From: Maea johnstoni
Lineage: Eukaryota; Annelida; Polychaeta; Spionida; Magelonidae
Direction: 5' to 3'
Assembly (NCBI GenBank): GCA_963942565.1
Contig: OZ012700.1
Span: forward strand, 29,395,430-29,459,429
Length of the DNA stretch: 64,000 nt
The notes beneath the pieces were generated by a model. The model made no database searches. It was not told the DNA's origin and saw nothing but the letters and a program-made list of their open reading frames with translations. The position numbers were made by a program, and so were the translations under genes. Shown piece after piece: positions 1-44,889 of this stretch (positions are counted from its first letter, which is position 1; each line of letters starts with the position of its first letter).

Positions 1-212
1 ACCCAACTCTCAACCCTACTTTTGTGAATTTATCCTTAATTATATTCCTTAAAAAAACTACTCTCAATTCCCCTTTCAAGCTCTGTAGATAGACCATCGT
101 TTTCCACCTGTATCATTGTGTAGTTATTGGGTGCTTGTATAGGTGGCGCTGTATGATTGTTGTTCTGTCTTCCATTGCAGGTGTACCCCGCTAGTAGCTT
201 AGTTGGCGAGCA

Positions 213-21192
<20,980 letters not shown>

Positions 21193-21479
21193 TCTCCAAA
21201 CACCCGAAAAATACCGAAAATACACAACCTACCCCGATCTTTAGTCGTGTAATGCCTGGAAAATACTACGCTACCTACCCAGATCTTTAATCTCGGAACA
21301 CTGGGAATATACACAACCGATCTTTAATCTTGGAACGCCAGGAAAATACACAACCCACCCCGATGTTTAATCTCGTAACGCCCGGAAAACACAATGCAAC
21401 CTTCCCCGATCTTTAGTCTCGGAACGCTGGAAAAATATACAACCATACCCGATCTTTAATCATTGCACAGAGAGAAATA

Positions 21480-22375
21480 TACAAAAGCATTATTGGTGGT
21501 ATCATCACCTGATCATGTGACCTCAAATTTAGTCATGTGACCTACACTTTAGTATTGGCAGTTCTAAGAATGCCAGGAAAATACACAACCAAACCCTGTT
21601 TATAATTATTGTACCAATTATGAATATACTACTGTAACAGCATTATTGACGGGATAATCTCCAAATCATGTGACCTCAATTAAAGTCATGTGACCAGCAT
21701 TTTAGAATTGGCGGTTTTAGGATGGCCAGGAAAACACAACCAAACACTATGTGTAATTATTGTATAGATAAGAATTTACTACAGCATTATTGATTGGACC
21801 ATTGTTTGATCATGTGACCACTAACAAAGTCATGTGACCAACATTTGAGAATCGGAGGTTTGAGGAACGCCAGGAAAATAAAAAGCCAACCCCAATGGGT
21901 AAATCATTGTACAGATAAGGTTATACCACTACAACAGCATTATTGATGGGACCATCGTCTGATCATGTGACCACAAACAAAGTCATGTGACCAACATTTG
22001 AGAATCAGAAGTTTGAGGAACGCCAGGAAAATACACAGCCAACCCCAATGTGTAAATCATTGTACAGATGAGAATATACTACTACAACAGCATTATTGAT
22101 GGGACCATCGTCTGATCATGAGACCACAAACAAAGTCATGTGACCAACATTTGAGAATCAGAAGTTTGAGGAACGCCAGGAAAATACACAGCCAACCCCA
22201 ATGTGTAAATCATTGTACAGATGAGAATATACTACTACAACAGCATTATTGATAGGACCATCGCCTGATCATGTGACCACAAACAAAGTCATGTGACCAA
22301 CATTTGAGAATCGGAAGTTTGTCATGTGACAAAGTCATGTGACCAATATTTTAGAATTGGCAGTCCAGTGAAAGT
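21480..22375 (+). repeat. ~150-bp tandem array rich in TCATGTGAC
   Basis: About six units, each starting with gccaggaaaatacacaacc, a remnant of the stop-derived repeat. Each then carries gatcatgtgaccacaaac and gtcatgtgaccaac, so most units hold two CATGTG E-boxes. Confidence 0.85.
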
Positions 22376-22430
22376 ATCTTTGTCTATTGCATTGAAAGTG
22401 CTCTGGATATCAGCATTATGAACAGGATTT

Positions 22431-22632
22431 TTAACCCTTCCAATGGTGAGGCTACTTTCATCCGAAGGACAAGGACGCAAGGATTTTTGATTCTAAACTC
22501 TGCCATGTTGGTATTCATTGAATAGCTCTCACTGATTTGTTTCAGATGATTACCCATGTGCCAGGGTTTCAGCCATTTTTCAGGTTTTCATTTTGTATTG
22601 GCCAAATTAGTCACCACTAGCATAAGGGTTAA
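22431..22632 (-). mobile_element. Family A TTAA element beside the satellite
   Basis: TTAA at both ends; it lies at the left edge of the 54-bp satellite. Confidence 0.78.
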
Positions 22633-23165
22633 GACTGTTGAAACACAGGGATATCAGATATCAGCATTATGTTCGGCATTGTTAAGAGGCGACACACAAG
22701 GGAGATTTCAGATATCAGCATTATGTACAGGATTGTTAAGAGGTAACACAACAGGGATATCAGATATCAGCATTATGTACAGAATTGTTAAGAGGTAACA
22801 CACAAGGGAGATATCAGATATCAGCATTATGTACAGAATTGTTAAGAGGTAACACACAAGATAGATATCAGATATCAGCATTACGTACAGAATTATTAAG
22901 AGGTGACATACAAGGGAGGTATCAGATATCAGCATTATGTACAGAATTATTAAGAGGTGACACACAAGGGAGGTATCAGATATCAGCATTACGTACAGAA
23001 TTGTTAAGAGGTGACATACAAGAGAGATATCAGATATCAGCATTATGTACACGATTGTTAAGAGGTAACACACAAGGGAGATATCAGATATCAGCATTAT
23101 GTACAGAATTATTATGAGGTGGCACACAAGAGGGATATCAGATATCAGCATTATGTACATGATTG

Positions 23166-23233
23166 TTAACCCTTATGCCGCTGGTGTTGCATCCTAGTGC
23201 TTTGGAAGAAAGTAGCCTCAGCATTGGAACGGT
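23166..23233 (+). mobile_element. Family A element with internal deletion
   Basis: Only the two ends remain (ttaacccttatgccgctggt joined to cctcagcattggaacgg), 68 bp in all. Confidence 0.65.
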
Positions 23234-23278
23234 TTGGCATGAGTCAACTCTATGTCTAGCAATAGTTTATTGCCTCGC

Positions 23279-23494
23279 TTAACCATTATGCTGCTGGTGG
23301 CTAATTTGTCCAACACAAAATGATACAAAACACCTGAAAAATGGTTGAAACCCTGGCAAATATGGGTACTCATCTGAGAGTGCTCAGCGAGAGCTTTCCA
23401 ATGAATACCAAAATGGCAGGGTTTCGATGTTTTTTGAAAAAACTTTGCGTCTTTGTGCTTTGGACGAAAGTGGCCTCAGCATTGGAAGGGTTAA
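23279..23494 (+). mobile_element. Family A element interrupting the satellite
   Basis: Full-length and TTAA-bounded; satellite units resume directly at its right end. Confidence 0.8.
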
Positions 23495-24833
23495 GAGGCG
23501 ACACACAATGGAGATATCAGATATCAGCATTATGTACAGAATTGTTAAGAGGTGACATACAAGAGGGATATCAGATATCAGCATTATGTACAGAATTGTT
23601 AAGAGGTAACTCTAGGGATATCAGATATCAGCATTATGTACAGAATTGTTAAGAGGTAACACACAAGGGAGATATCAGATATCAGCATTATGTACAGAAT
23701 TGTTAAGAGGTAACACGAGGGAGATATCAGATATCAGCATTATGTACAGAATTGTTAAGAGGTAACACACAAGGGAGATATCAGATATCAGCATTATGTA
23801 CAGAATTGTTAAGAGGTAACACACAAGGGAGATATCAGATATCAGCATTATGTACAGAATTGTTAAGAGGTAACACGAGGGAGATATCAGATATCAGCAT
23901 TATGTACAGAATTGTTAAGAGGTAACACACAAGGGAGATATCAGATATCAGCATTATGTACAGAATTGTTAAGAGGTAACACACAAGGGAGATATCAGAT
24001 ATCAGCATTATGTACGGGAACCGTTATGATGTTTTACACCAGAGGGACATCAGCATTATGTACAGGAACCATGATTATGATTTAATGCACCAGGTGGAGT
24101 CACATGTCTGTCACATGACTTTACCCAAGGTCACATGATATGTGGGGCCATGACAGGGACCATGTGACAATGGCTTTAACAAAGGTCAAGACAAAGCAAT
24201 TTGACCATTGGAGTGTTACGATAGTTAGGACAATGGCCTAATCCAAATGGCAAAGTGTTATAGATATGTGACATTTTTTTTGCAAAAAACCTTCATTACA
24301 ATTGCAATGAGCTCATGAAGCAGTGGTCATAATTCAATGATTGTGTAACAATATCTTTGTGACAATGGTCATGTGATGATGGTCATGTGACGCTGGTCAT
24401 GTGACAATGGTCATGTGACAAGAGCCATGAAATAAAGATTATGACAAGTACCAAATGCCACCGCTATGTAATACGAAAGGTATGCGTTATTTGCCACAAG
24501 ACAATATCAAATACTGATATGGCAGAAGAAGAGCTTTGAAAAAATGGCAGTTGTCATGTGACTGATCACATGACTGTGGATAGATGCCTGATTGATCAGT
24601 TGGGTTGTTGCCATGGTGATTGGAGCAGTATCTTGTTCTTCGTGCCAAGACTCTCAGAGAGAGTCCAAATATTCTCTTAGAAAGACTAACTATTTTTATG
24701 AGGTAACTAGTGAACAGGAACTGGAGAGATGGTCCTGATTTATATATATGGTATCCAATAAGGACAATGTTGATAGAATATATTTTAGACCCACACACAA
24801 TCATGAACATATGTATATATGTGTGGGTGTGTG

Positions 24834-24836
<3 letters not shown>

Positions 24837-24929
<93 letters not shown>
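24837..24929. repeat. (TA)n array
   Basis: Uninterrupted AT alternation of about 90 bp. Confidence 0.95.
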
Positions 24930-24932
<3 letters not shown>

Positions 24933-25015
24933 GTGTGTTTGTATATATAACACATGAACTTGTATATGTTTAATAGGTGTAAGTGTTTCAGATACAGATG
25001 TAAGTATTATCACTG

Positions 25016-25315
<300 letters not shown>

Positions 25316-25564
25316 ACCATGTTAGGCCTTGGAATAGGAGTGTTCAGGTTACTCAACTGCATCTAGAATAAATAAAAGCAGTAGCCCCAACAAGTTGTTA
25401 TCCCCTTTGAAAGAGATTATTATAGATTTTCGGTACTTTTCATTTTAAATAGTTTTGGCAGAAATGTATTAAATACCTTCTATTTAATTGCAGTCAAAAC
25501 TAATGCTGTTGGTGGTGACACAGGATAGTTATTCTCATAACCTACACTACACCAAACATGTGTT

Positions 25565-25771
25565 TTAACCCTTCCAATGCTGAGGCTAATTTCTTCTAAA
25601 GCACAAGCATGGAACGATTTTTAAAGACCATCTAAACCCTGTCATGTTGGTATTTATTGGAGAGCTTGGGCTGTGTACTCTCCTATTTCCAGGCTATCAG
25701 TCATTTCTCGTGTTTTTTTTTCATTGTTTTGTATTGACCAAATTAGCCACCACCAGCATTTTAAGGGTTAA
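25565..25771 (-). mobile_element. Family A TTAA element
   Basis: It and its right flank (tgcatgactatatttattgt) are duplicated together ~352 bp downstream at 25936-26165. Confidence 0.75.
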
Positions 25772-25935
25772 GTTTGTGAATGCATGACTATATTTATTGT
25801 TTATATAATTTATCGCTTACTAGTATATTTATTCCATTTAAACCCTTGCATTCCATGCAGCAGTTTTTGAGCTGTTTTACACAGCAGAGGTCTAGGTGCC
25901 CATTTTGGCACATGGAAAAGTTAGAAAGAATAAGA

Positions 25936-26123
25936 TTAACCCTTCTAATGCTGAGGCTATGATATCTGAAAACCATCTGTACCGTACTGTTGGTATTCAT
26001 TGGATAGCTTTCATTGAGTACTCTCAGATGAGTACCCATTTGACAGGGTATCAGGTATTTTTCAGGTTTTTTGCATCGTTTTGTATTGACCAAATTAGCC
26101 ACAACCAGCATTTTAAGGGTTAA
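25936..26123 (-). mobile_element. Family A TTAA element, duplicate of the 25565 copy
   Basis: Shares the unusual right end ccagcattttaagggttaa and the downstream flank with the 25565 copy. This points to segmental duplication rather than a second insertion. Confidence 0.72.
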
Positions 26124-26449
26124 CTTTGTGTATGCATGACTATATTTATTGTTTATATAATGTATCGCTTATATTTATTGCATTATATGAATGTATATTT
26201 GAAATGACATGTATTATATTATATTGAAGGTAAAGCCATAAAATGATGGATATATATATAATGTTGAAGTTAAACTATAAATGATTTGTATATGTATAGA
26301 TATATTGATAGATAGATGATGTATTGAACGGAACTCGGTAGCTCATCTTGAATTGTCTCAATGTCTGTTAATGGTCTTCCTCGCGGCCCGGCCCAGGAGG
26401 GGCACCCTCATATACACACTCCCATGGTACCTTGATCAACCTAACACAA

Positions 26450-26661
26450 TTAACCCTCACGCTGCTGGTGGCTATTTTGCCGATACAAAAAAATGCAAAA
26501 AAACTGAAAAATTACTGAAACCCTGGCATATGGGTACTCATCTGAAAGTACTCTTCGAGAGCTTTCCAATGAATACCATCATGAAAGGGTTTAGATGGTT
26601 ATCAAAAATCTTTGCATACTTGTGTTTAAGAGGAAAATAGCCTCAGCATTGGAAGGGTTAA
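26450..26661 (+). mobile_element. Family A TTAA element
   Basis: Left end ttaaccctcacgctgctgg, right end cattggaagggttaa. Confidence 0.78.
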
Positions 26662-26932
26662 GGATAGATACCTCTAAGAATGAAATGGTACGGTTCGGTA
26701 TCCCTACCTATGAAATGGTACCACAACTTAACAGTACTGTTAACGGTTTCTATTGCATTATAATAGTTTAGGGTCCTGGTCCTGATCTGGATAATCTTTA
26801 ATAAAAGATAACTTCACAGTGGTTAGTATCCTTAAGAGTACCTTTAAGGAATGAAACGATGGAATACAGTACTTTTTGAAATGATACCAGTATCCAACTC
26901 TGTGATTTTGGCATAATGGTCTTTAAAACCCT

Positions 26933-27135
26933 TCCAATGCTGAGGGTTCTTTTGGCCAAAGCACAAAGACACAAAGATCTTTAAATACCATCTGAACCCT
27001 GTCATGATGGTATTCATTGGATAGCTCTCACTGAGCACTCTCAGATGAGTACCCACATGCCAGGGTTTCAGTCATTTTTAGCTTTTTTTGCACCATTTTG
27101 TATCATAAATTAGCAACCAGTAGCATGGGAGTTAA
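26933..27135 (-). mobile_element. Family A TTAA element, ends decayed
   Basis: The left end reads TTAAAACCCTTCC, with two extra bases. Confidence 0.7.
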
Positions 27136-27195
27136 ACATTTAAAATGGTTCTAGAATTCATTTTTTGGTGCCCCTCTCCCCACGGGACTTGCAGT

Positions 27196-27252
27196 GACAC
27201 CTAGTGAGCGGTTAGCTCACTATCCTCCATGCTATTCTCTCGGGGTTTGAAC
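27196..27252 (+). repeat. tRNA-like SINE head (possible)
   Basis: gcggttagctcactatcc resembles an A box and ggggtttgaac a B box, about 35 bp apart. There is no tRNA fold I would defend and no second copy in the window. Confidence 0.3.
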
Positions 27253-27404
27253 GGTATGTAAATATTTGGAGGTAAACACTCATTTGTATCAGGATACAGA
27301 AAAGAGAGAATAGTAAATATTTTGAAGTCAATGTGCATGGATGGTCACACACAATTTTAATATTTCAAAACGTATTACAATTCATTTCAAATGCAATTCA
27401 CAAG

Positions 27405-27586
27405 AAAACAAAGATTTTTTGAAAATCATCTGGACCCTGTCGTGTTGGTATTCATTGGAAAGCTCTCACTGAGTACTGCAAGGTGAGTACCCATGTGCCA
27501 GGGTTTCAGTAATTTTCTGGTGTTTTTGCATCATTTTGTATTGAACAAATTAGCCACTATCAGCATCAGCATAAAGATGAAGGGTT
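27405..27586 (-). mobile_element. Family A fragment
   Basis: Internal family A sequence (gaaaatcatctggaccctgt) without recognisable TTAA ends. Confidence 0.6.
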
Positions 27587-27856
27587 TTTCTTGTTGAAAC
27601 ATTGCTTTTCTAAGAACATTTGGTCAAGCTTGTCATCATGGGCTAGAATCTCAATGTTACATATGTGTTTTAAAATTTACAATTATATCAATTATATGTA
27701 AACAAGTTTAGATTTAAACCATTTGATGCAAGTTATTGGACACTAGAATGATCTCACAATGTTCTGCGAAAATACAAATATGAACAGTATTTAATGTATT
27801 TGGGTTCTCATATGAGGACAAAATGACTCATCTATTTGCTTTTTTGAATGATATGA

Positions 27857-27858
27857 CA

Positions 27859-27932
<74 letters not shown>
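27857..27932. repeat. (TA)n array
   Basis: About 75 bp of AT alternation. Confidence 0.93.
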
Positions 27933-27935
<3 letters not shown>

Positions 27936-28198
27936 ACCAAAGAAATATGTAAGAGGTATATTGGTTAAGCCATAATGATATATGATATATGTGTTAAAGA
28001 AAATGTTAGTATTGGTTTAAGGATGCAGCTTATGGTATTTGTATATAGAAGTATGATTGTATATATATGTTTATATAATACAGAAACCTAATCAAAGTAA
28101 GCAGTTTATATATATAAGGGGGCAGTAGATGGACTGGCAGTTAGTTTCATAATGTGTTGGTGTAGGTTGTAGAGAGAGAAACAAGGATTCATGATCCA

Positions 28199-28210
28199 CA
28201 GGCCTCAACG

Positions 28211-28259
<49 letters not shown>

Positions 28260-28264
28260 CATAC

Positions 28265-28303
<39 letters not shown>

Positions 28304-28603
28304 CGTAGCACGTAGGTCTCCTGATCCTGCAAATATTTTACTGGTCCTTCAAATTTTTCTTTAACATAACAAGAAAAAACATTGCAATAAATTCACCGAC
28401 AACATTTATTATCATCTATTTTATCTTCACTTATTTCAAATATATTTGGGGATATTCTTGAGGGGAAATCTGTTAACAAGAATGTCCCCAAATGTTCACT
28501 GGCCCTGTGGGACCAGTTGAGGTCTTTTTTTACTGGCCCAAAGCCGTTTTGGGGAATTTTTACTAGCCTGGGACCAGCGGTTCACTGTTAGCGTCGAGCC
28601 CTG
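28199..28603 (+). mobile_element. CAGG-ended miniature element E, copy 3, enlarged by (TA)n
   Basis: Normal E ends, but (TA)n and (CATA)n runs replace bases near the left end. The flanks atcca and tcaca match poorly, so this copy is probably older. Confidence 0.7.
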
Positions 28604-28611
28604 TCACATAT

Positions 28612-28833
28612 TTCCTGACTGTCGGTGTCAAAACCGCCTGACAATTTCAGTGATATTTCTCTGGCAAAAGTAATATTTAGAAAAGATTTGAAGGGGGATT
28701 GTTCATCAGAACTTTATTTACAACTCTCCTTCAAAATATTTGCAAATTCAAGCTTCATTTCAAAGTAATATTCATAAGTATGATAGGTGCAGACTATAAT
28801 GGTCAAATAGACCTCTAGGCATCAATGGGTTAA
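28612..28833 (-). mobile_element. Family B element, left end missing
   Basis: Begins within the family sequence (gtcggtgtcaaaaccgcctg) and ends at the TTAA shared with the next copy. Confidence 0.65.
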
Positions 28834-29059
28834 CCCATTCACACTCAGAAATCCTCTAGAAAGTATCGTCTGCTACTTTCGTACTTTTGAAAGTATCTTA
28901 GGAATAAAGCAAACGTTCACAAAATATTTGAAGGACAGTTGTTGTTTGACTTCTAGTCAACATTCCTCCTTCAAATATTTTCCAAAAAATGCTTTTGTTA
29001 GAAAAATATTTCCAAAATTGTCAGGCCTGTTTTGGACGGTCTGAGTGCGAATGGGTTAA
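28830..29059 (-). mobile_element. Family B TTAA element
   Basis: Complete; joined to the preceding copy by a single TTAA at 28830-28833. Confidence 0.75.
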
Positions 29060-29678
<619 letters not shown>

Positions 29679-29875
29679 ACTTCTACATTCAGAGTTTCAT
29701 TCATTTGAATATTCCTTTTATTTCATTTCTTTAAATAAAGATTACTGACCACAGATATCTTTGAGGGTGGATACATGATTTGAAACAAAGGGGTTTGGTT
29801 ATATTTTATTTTTATTTCCACCCAAATATGTCAAGTGCATTATCATACTTGTTGTAAGGGACCAGAGTATAATAT

Positions 29876-29877
<2 letters not shown>

Positions 29878-29963
<86 letters not shown>

Positions 29964-29981
29964 CATACATACATACATACA
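29878..29981. repeat. (TA)n array grading into (CATA)n
   Basis: The right edge changes to catacatacatacat. Confidence 0.93.
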
Positions 29982-29989
29982 TTGATGCA

Positions 29990-31500
29990 GGATATTAAGA
30001 CACAAATTGGTACTGTATTTTTACTGCCATGTATTGGCCATTGGCAAATGTTGTATAATTACTTTATCATAACAATGATGAAGTGAGCTGCAGTGGTTTT
30101 TAGTTTGACATAATGTGCCTAGTGCCATATTTTTACCTGTAATATACATGCAGGGTTTAGAGTACATTGTTGGAGGTTGCCATGGTGACCCATGGAATGT
30201 CCATGCTGCAGTTGAATAAAAAAAACATGTCAAATAATCAATAATAACGTTTTGTTTATTCATTTTTTGTCCAGGGAGTTACTGGTGAGGTTAACTATCT
30301 TATGTTGCTGGATACCTAAAAGGGTTGGCCTGGTCGCTATATAAATGTGCGGCAATGTGGCAGTCTGTCTATTGTCCTGCAACTGAAAGATCCGGTGGAA
30401 CCCTTCGTGAAGCGAAGGGAATTTCTTCCCGGTTGAGTTTCTATCTCGTTGCAAGGCAAAAGCCCATTCCTTCCTTTTAAGTCAAATATGTTATTAAGGG
30501 AATTAACTGTGATATTGATAAAAGGGATAAAATAAGCTATCCAAAAGATTGAGAAAGCCATGGGGCTTTTGCTAAAAAGAGGAAAGGGGAGGAATGAAAA
30601 ACATGAAATATCCATAGGAAATGTATTGAAGTCCATAAGTATATAGTTTTCTATCTTTTACAGGGTGCAAAAAAGGTTGCAAAACATTATTCGCTAAGCG
30701 GGGCTACCTGCCCCCAAAGTTGACTTGCCCCGCCTGCAATTCCACTTGCCCCGCCACTCTGTTAAACAAAGGTTGTATTGGACTTTGCCCAAAACATTAC
30801 TTGCTGAGCAGGGCAAGTCAGGGTCTTTTTCAGCTTGCCCCATTGACATTTTTTGCCAAATTCACTTGCAAACTGCAACGGGGCAAGTGCTTATGTTGCA
30901 CACTGTTTTATGAAGTTTTCTCTGCTAATCATTTCTACAAAAGAACAACTTAAAACTAAGCACAACTTGGAAATAAAGTGGGACTCGAATATTAACCACA
31001 TTTGCATATATCTGTGTGTAAGACTAATCTAGAGAGCCATGTTCTCATACAAGCAGGGATTGACCTTAATTCCTTATCTTTAAATATGAAAATGGCACAA
31101 TCTCTCTCATCATTCAAGTAACTACCTTGATGAAAAATTTTTAACTTTGTGGCCTGAAGCATGAAAGGTATAATCCTCAAATCTGAGAACCACAGCGACA
31201 ACCAAATCCTGTATTTGACTGTTACCCTCACGAAATAAAGATTATTATTATTAATATTATTATTAAATGATCTTTAAGGAGCATTTGCCCCTGGAACATA
31301 TGACCAGATGTTAAATTGGGGTATAGAATATTGATTATTTCGATTCGATACCCAAACTTCCGATTCAATTTAATTGACAAAGTGAAATTGGCGATTTATC
31401 AGTTATCTATGACATTCCTAGAGTTCCTACAAATATATTTGGCATTAGAGGGGTTACACAATGTGTAAATCAGAGCTTCAGTGTGAAATATATCCATCCT
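29990..31500. other. Intergenic, low-copy sequence
   Basis: No gene model supported. Around 30670-30900, cttgccccg-like motifs recur several times. 31318-31435 resembles an inverted, decayed piece of the hAT element at 11289-11745. Confidence 0.4.
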
Positions 31501-31553
31501 ACCCTATTGTTATTCAAATAAAAGAACAAGTAAAACATTTCATTAACAAACAT

Positions 31554-31559
31554 TTTATT
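31554..31559 (-). promoter_or_regulatory. Possible poly(A) signal of the IF1 gene
   Basis: AATAAA on the minus strand about 580 bp past the IF1 stop, in the first AT-rich stretch after the family A copy. Position-based guess only. Confidence 0.3.
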
Positions 31560-31849
31560 TTACATCCAACATTACAGATAAGAAGATTTTGGCTTCTTCT
31601 GTTGAATACCTACAATCACAAATGAGTCTATTCAAGGGATACATTCCCGAAAGAAATGTATCCTTTGTTACCATGATGCAGAATCTTTACCTTTAATTAC
31701 TTGTAGATATCAATTAGTATTAACCACTAATCAGAAATCGATAATTATCAAAATTAGTAGTTCACATTCAAGGATATCCGTTCCTTAAATCAAAAGGTGG
31801 AATGACTCATTATGTTGGCCTTTAAGGTGCTAGTTGGCAAAAGGGTGCT

Positions 31850-32063
31850 TTAACCCTTATGCTGCTGGTGGCTAATTTGGCCAATACAAAATAATGCAAA
31901 AATCTTGAAAAAAACAATGAAACCCTGGCATGTGGGTACTCATCTGAAAGTACTCAATGAGGGCTATCCAATGAGTACCAACATGATAGGGTTTAGATGG
32001 TTTTCAAAAATCTTTGCGTTCTTGTGCATTGTGCGAAAGTAGCCTTAGCATTGGAAGGGTTAA
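31850..32063 (+). mobile_element. Family A TTAA element in the likely IF1 3' UTR
   Basis: Full-length with TTAA ends, 76 bp beyond the IF1 stop codon on the minus-strand gene. Confidence 0.78.
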
Positions 32064-32138
32064 GGGTGCTGATGGGGTACCCCAGCACCCTGTTCCGGTC
32101 GGACCACCCTTCTCACCACCCCTATTTTCTTCTCCTCT

Positions 32139-41523
<9,385 letters not shown>

Positions 41524-41581
41524 TTTCAGTGTGCCGAACGTGAGAGTGCTAGCAGTTTCGCATAGTTCGACTGAACTCAGC

Positions 41582-41590
41582 GCTGATTGG
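41582..41590 (-). promoter_or_regulatory. CCAAT box upstream of the IF1 start
   Basis: The minus strand reads tatCCAATCAGCgctgag about 60 bp before the ATG. A CCAAT box without an obvious TATA is common for housekeeping mitochondrial genes. The site is seen; its function is inferred. Confidence 0.45.
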
Positions 41591-41695
41591 ATAGTTTCAG
41601 CCGGCTAACAACATAATGCCCCAAGTACTGCGGATACGCCTGGCAGTATAGCTTATTTCCGATAGGTGGCAGTAGCTCACGACAAGGAAGTCTGC

Positions 41696-42083
<388 letters not shown>

Positions 42084-42336
42084 CAGAAACTAATTAAGAT
42101 GGATCTGAGAGTAGTAGAACGGGAGTGGGCACTGGGCATGCATCATCAAATTTCGCTGCCTCCCACTATGAGTCATAGATAACCTGTGTACCCCAGCCTG
42201 GCTACCTGCTGACCCCATCTCCTTGGCAACCTATCTGACCTATCTGACCTAGGAAGTGGATGATAAATGTGATACCCTCTTTGTGAAAAAAGGTTTTGGC
42301 CTGGTGTCTGCGAGAAGCCAGCCAGGAGGTCAGAGG

Positions 42337-42628
<292 letters not shown>

Positions 42629-42824
42629 TTTATCATACTGAACAAACCCCATTTGTAATTTAAACAAAGCAAGGTCACAGATGACTGGTGATTCACACAT
42701 TCCCCGCTAGGTGTCGCTAGTGCCAACGGGCAACATGAAGCCCTCACTGATGGCATCAGGCAACATGATGATTGTTCACTGTTAAGTCAGCCAATCACGG
42801 CTTACGATCTTAAAGTGAGGTATG

Positions 42825-42990
<166 letters not shown>

Positions 42991-42999
42991 ACATACGTG

Positions 43000-44889
43000 T
43001 GTCTGTACAGCATTCATTCTTTTTTGTGCCACTAAGTCAAAGTTTCAAGTTGATACATATTTCAACAAAAAGTCCAGCCCTCTATAGAGCCATTCAGGTA
43101 GTAGGAAAATCATAATGCTGAAGAAAACATATGCAACTGCTCAGGGAAAGGAACTTAAAATGTCATGTCTACCTGATTAAGTCAGTAAATATCATTCATA
43201 CATTGGACTTTTTAAATATCCATAAATGGATGTTTTTTATTGGTGCAAACATAAAACAAAACACAATATGTAGTTATACAATACACTCAAACAAGCGATA
43301 CGTATACATGATTCAATATACATAAGGTATAATGTATACATAATGTATCCACAGAACAAATAAGTCATCCCAACCTCAGATATAATACCTTATCACCTGC
43401 TCTGCTGTAATTCTCGATGCTGATTGGTCAAAAGGTGTTAGACATGGAGCCGTTCACACTTTGCAGATTCAATATCGAACGGCAGAATTCAATATTATCA
43501 CTTGGCCAGCAGCCTCGTGCTGATCTCCGAAGTAAATTCAAATTAAAAAAAATGTATTTGTTATTTTTTCTTAGCATGACAGAGCAGGTCATAAATTTGT
43601 TACGCCCTATTGGAAAGTGCAACCCGGCCTCTAATCCGCCCTCAGTCATCCAGATTCCACTCGGCCCCGCCTCGTGAGATCTGGATGACTTTGGTTGGAT
43701 ATCAAAGGGCGTTACTAATAATGACCTCTGCATGTCCGCGATTTGTAAAAGAAGGGTACGTTTTTGTACCCTGGTACGAAGTAAGGGGGGTGAAAATCCT
43801 CTTTAACAATCCAGGAAGTATCCGCGGCTCTGACGCCGAGTGACTCCCGAAGTGACTGGGCTTCTGAGTCTGCTGCCGCTAAACAGGCAGAGGATGATAA
43901 AATCTTAAGTTAAAATACGTGTTCCCGTTTATCCAATGTCAGTGTTTTGATAATAGAAGGGGTGTTTTTTACTGGAAAAAGTCAGCGTTATTTTTAAGAT
44001 AAGGGTGCTTTTTTGGCCTGAAATCAGTGCTTTAGGGGTATTATTAAATTTTGATAACGAGCGTATGCACCCCCTAAATACCAAAGTGCCCCTCCCCCCC
44101 CCCCCGGGCCTATCACGGAGGAGATGCCCCTGTTTTGTAAACTCTAATTTGCGTCACGGAGAGAAATCAAAACATGGCCGGAAGTTTCAACACAGTCAAC
44201 TTTTAAAATTTGTCAAACCTGCTATCGTATTGGGAAGATAAGAAAATAGACTGACACTAAACGTATTTTTACTTCTTATCAAACACGAGATCTGTAAAAA
44301 TGAATAAAATTTGGAATTTTGAATTTCGATTTTTTGTCACCTTTCTGCCGTATTGCGACTAATTCGAGAAAAAAATGAAACTGATATAACTGAAATTTAC
44401 TATCAAAATGTCAATTGAAATACCAGTAGAAAGTACTAGGAAAATGGTCACCTTTCTATAAAGAAGTCTAGTTTGTAATCACGCAATTTAATGTAAATAC
44501 AAATAAAGCAATATACATGTATGTGTGAACACGTTTATACAGCCACTATATTGATGAAATCACTGTTTAACATGTTTATTGTGCAACAATAGTTAAAAAA
44601 CACTTAAATTTGTGTGCTCGGATTATATGGTCTGAGTGTTCGCATCATAACATGATCTATTAAATGGCCACTGTTGCATAGTCACGCCATAATTGAAACC
44701 TGCAGAGTACCTTTAACATGGTTCGGTTTTCCCAGGGGCCCAGAGGCATATGCCCCTAGATTTCGCTGTGGGCCCCTAGATTTTTCAGACCAGGGACCCA
44801 AAAAAGCAGTAATAATCAGAAATCCTGTTTTAACCACTTATTTTTTTTACAAAAAGATCTTTTCGGGCCCCTAGCCTGAAAGCTAAGCA
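43000..44889. other. Intergenic, no gene model
   Basis: A duplex of ccggcctctaatccgccctc / ctcggccccgcctcgtgag near 43620 is GC-rich and may be part of an old element. A SINE-tail fragment lies near 44310-44365. Nothing else recognised. Confidence 0.4.

Larger units (their letters stand above)
22640..24020 (+). repeat. 54-bp satellite, about twenty units
   Basis: The unit contains gatatcagatatcagcatta, then tgtacagaattgttaagagg. It is 54 bp, a multiple of three, so repetitive frames such as RYQISALCTELLRG stay open. That is not evidence of a protein. Confidence 0.92.

Noticed and set aside
22708-23652. Open frames encoding repeats like RYQISALCTELLRGNTQG on the plus strand and MLISDISLVC on the minus strand
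   Set aside because: They come from a 54-bp satellite whose unit length is a multiple of three; both strands stay open and there is no gene context.
22640-24020. CRISPR-like repeat-spacer array
   Set aside because: Units are contiguous, without unique spacers, and the genome is animal.
27196-27252. Functional tRNA gene
   Set aside because: A- and B-box-like words are present, but no cloverleaf with paired acceptor stem can be drawn by eye.
30337-30640. 99-codon minus-strand frame with GRNSLRFTKGSTGSF
   Set aside because: I considered a retroelement scrap but no family motif is convincing.
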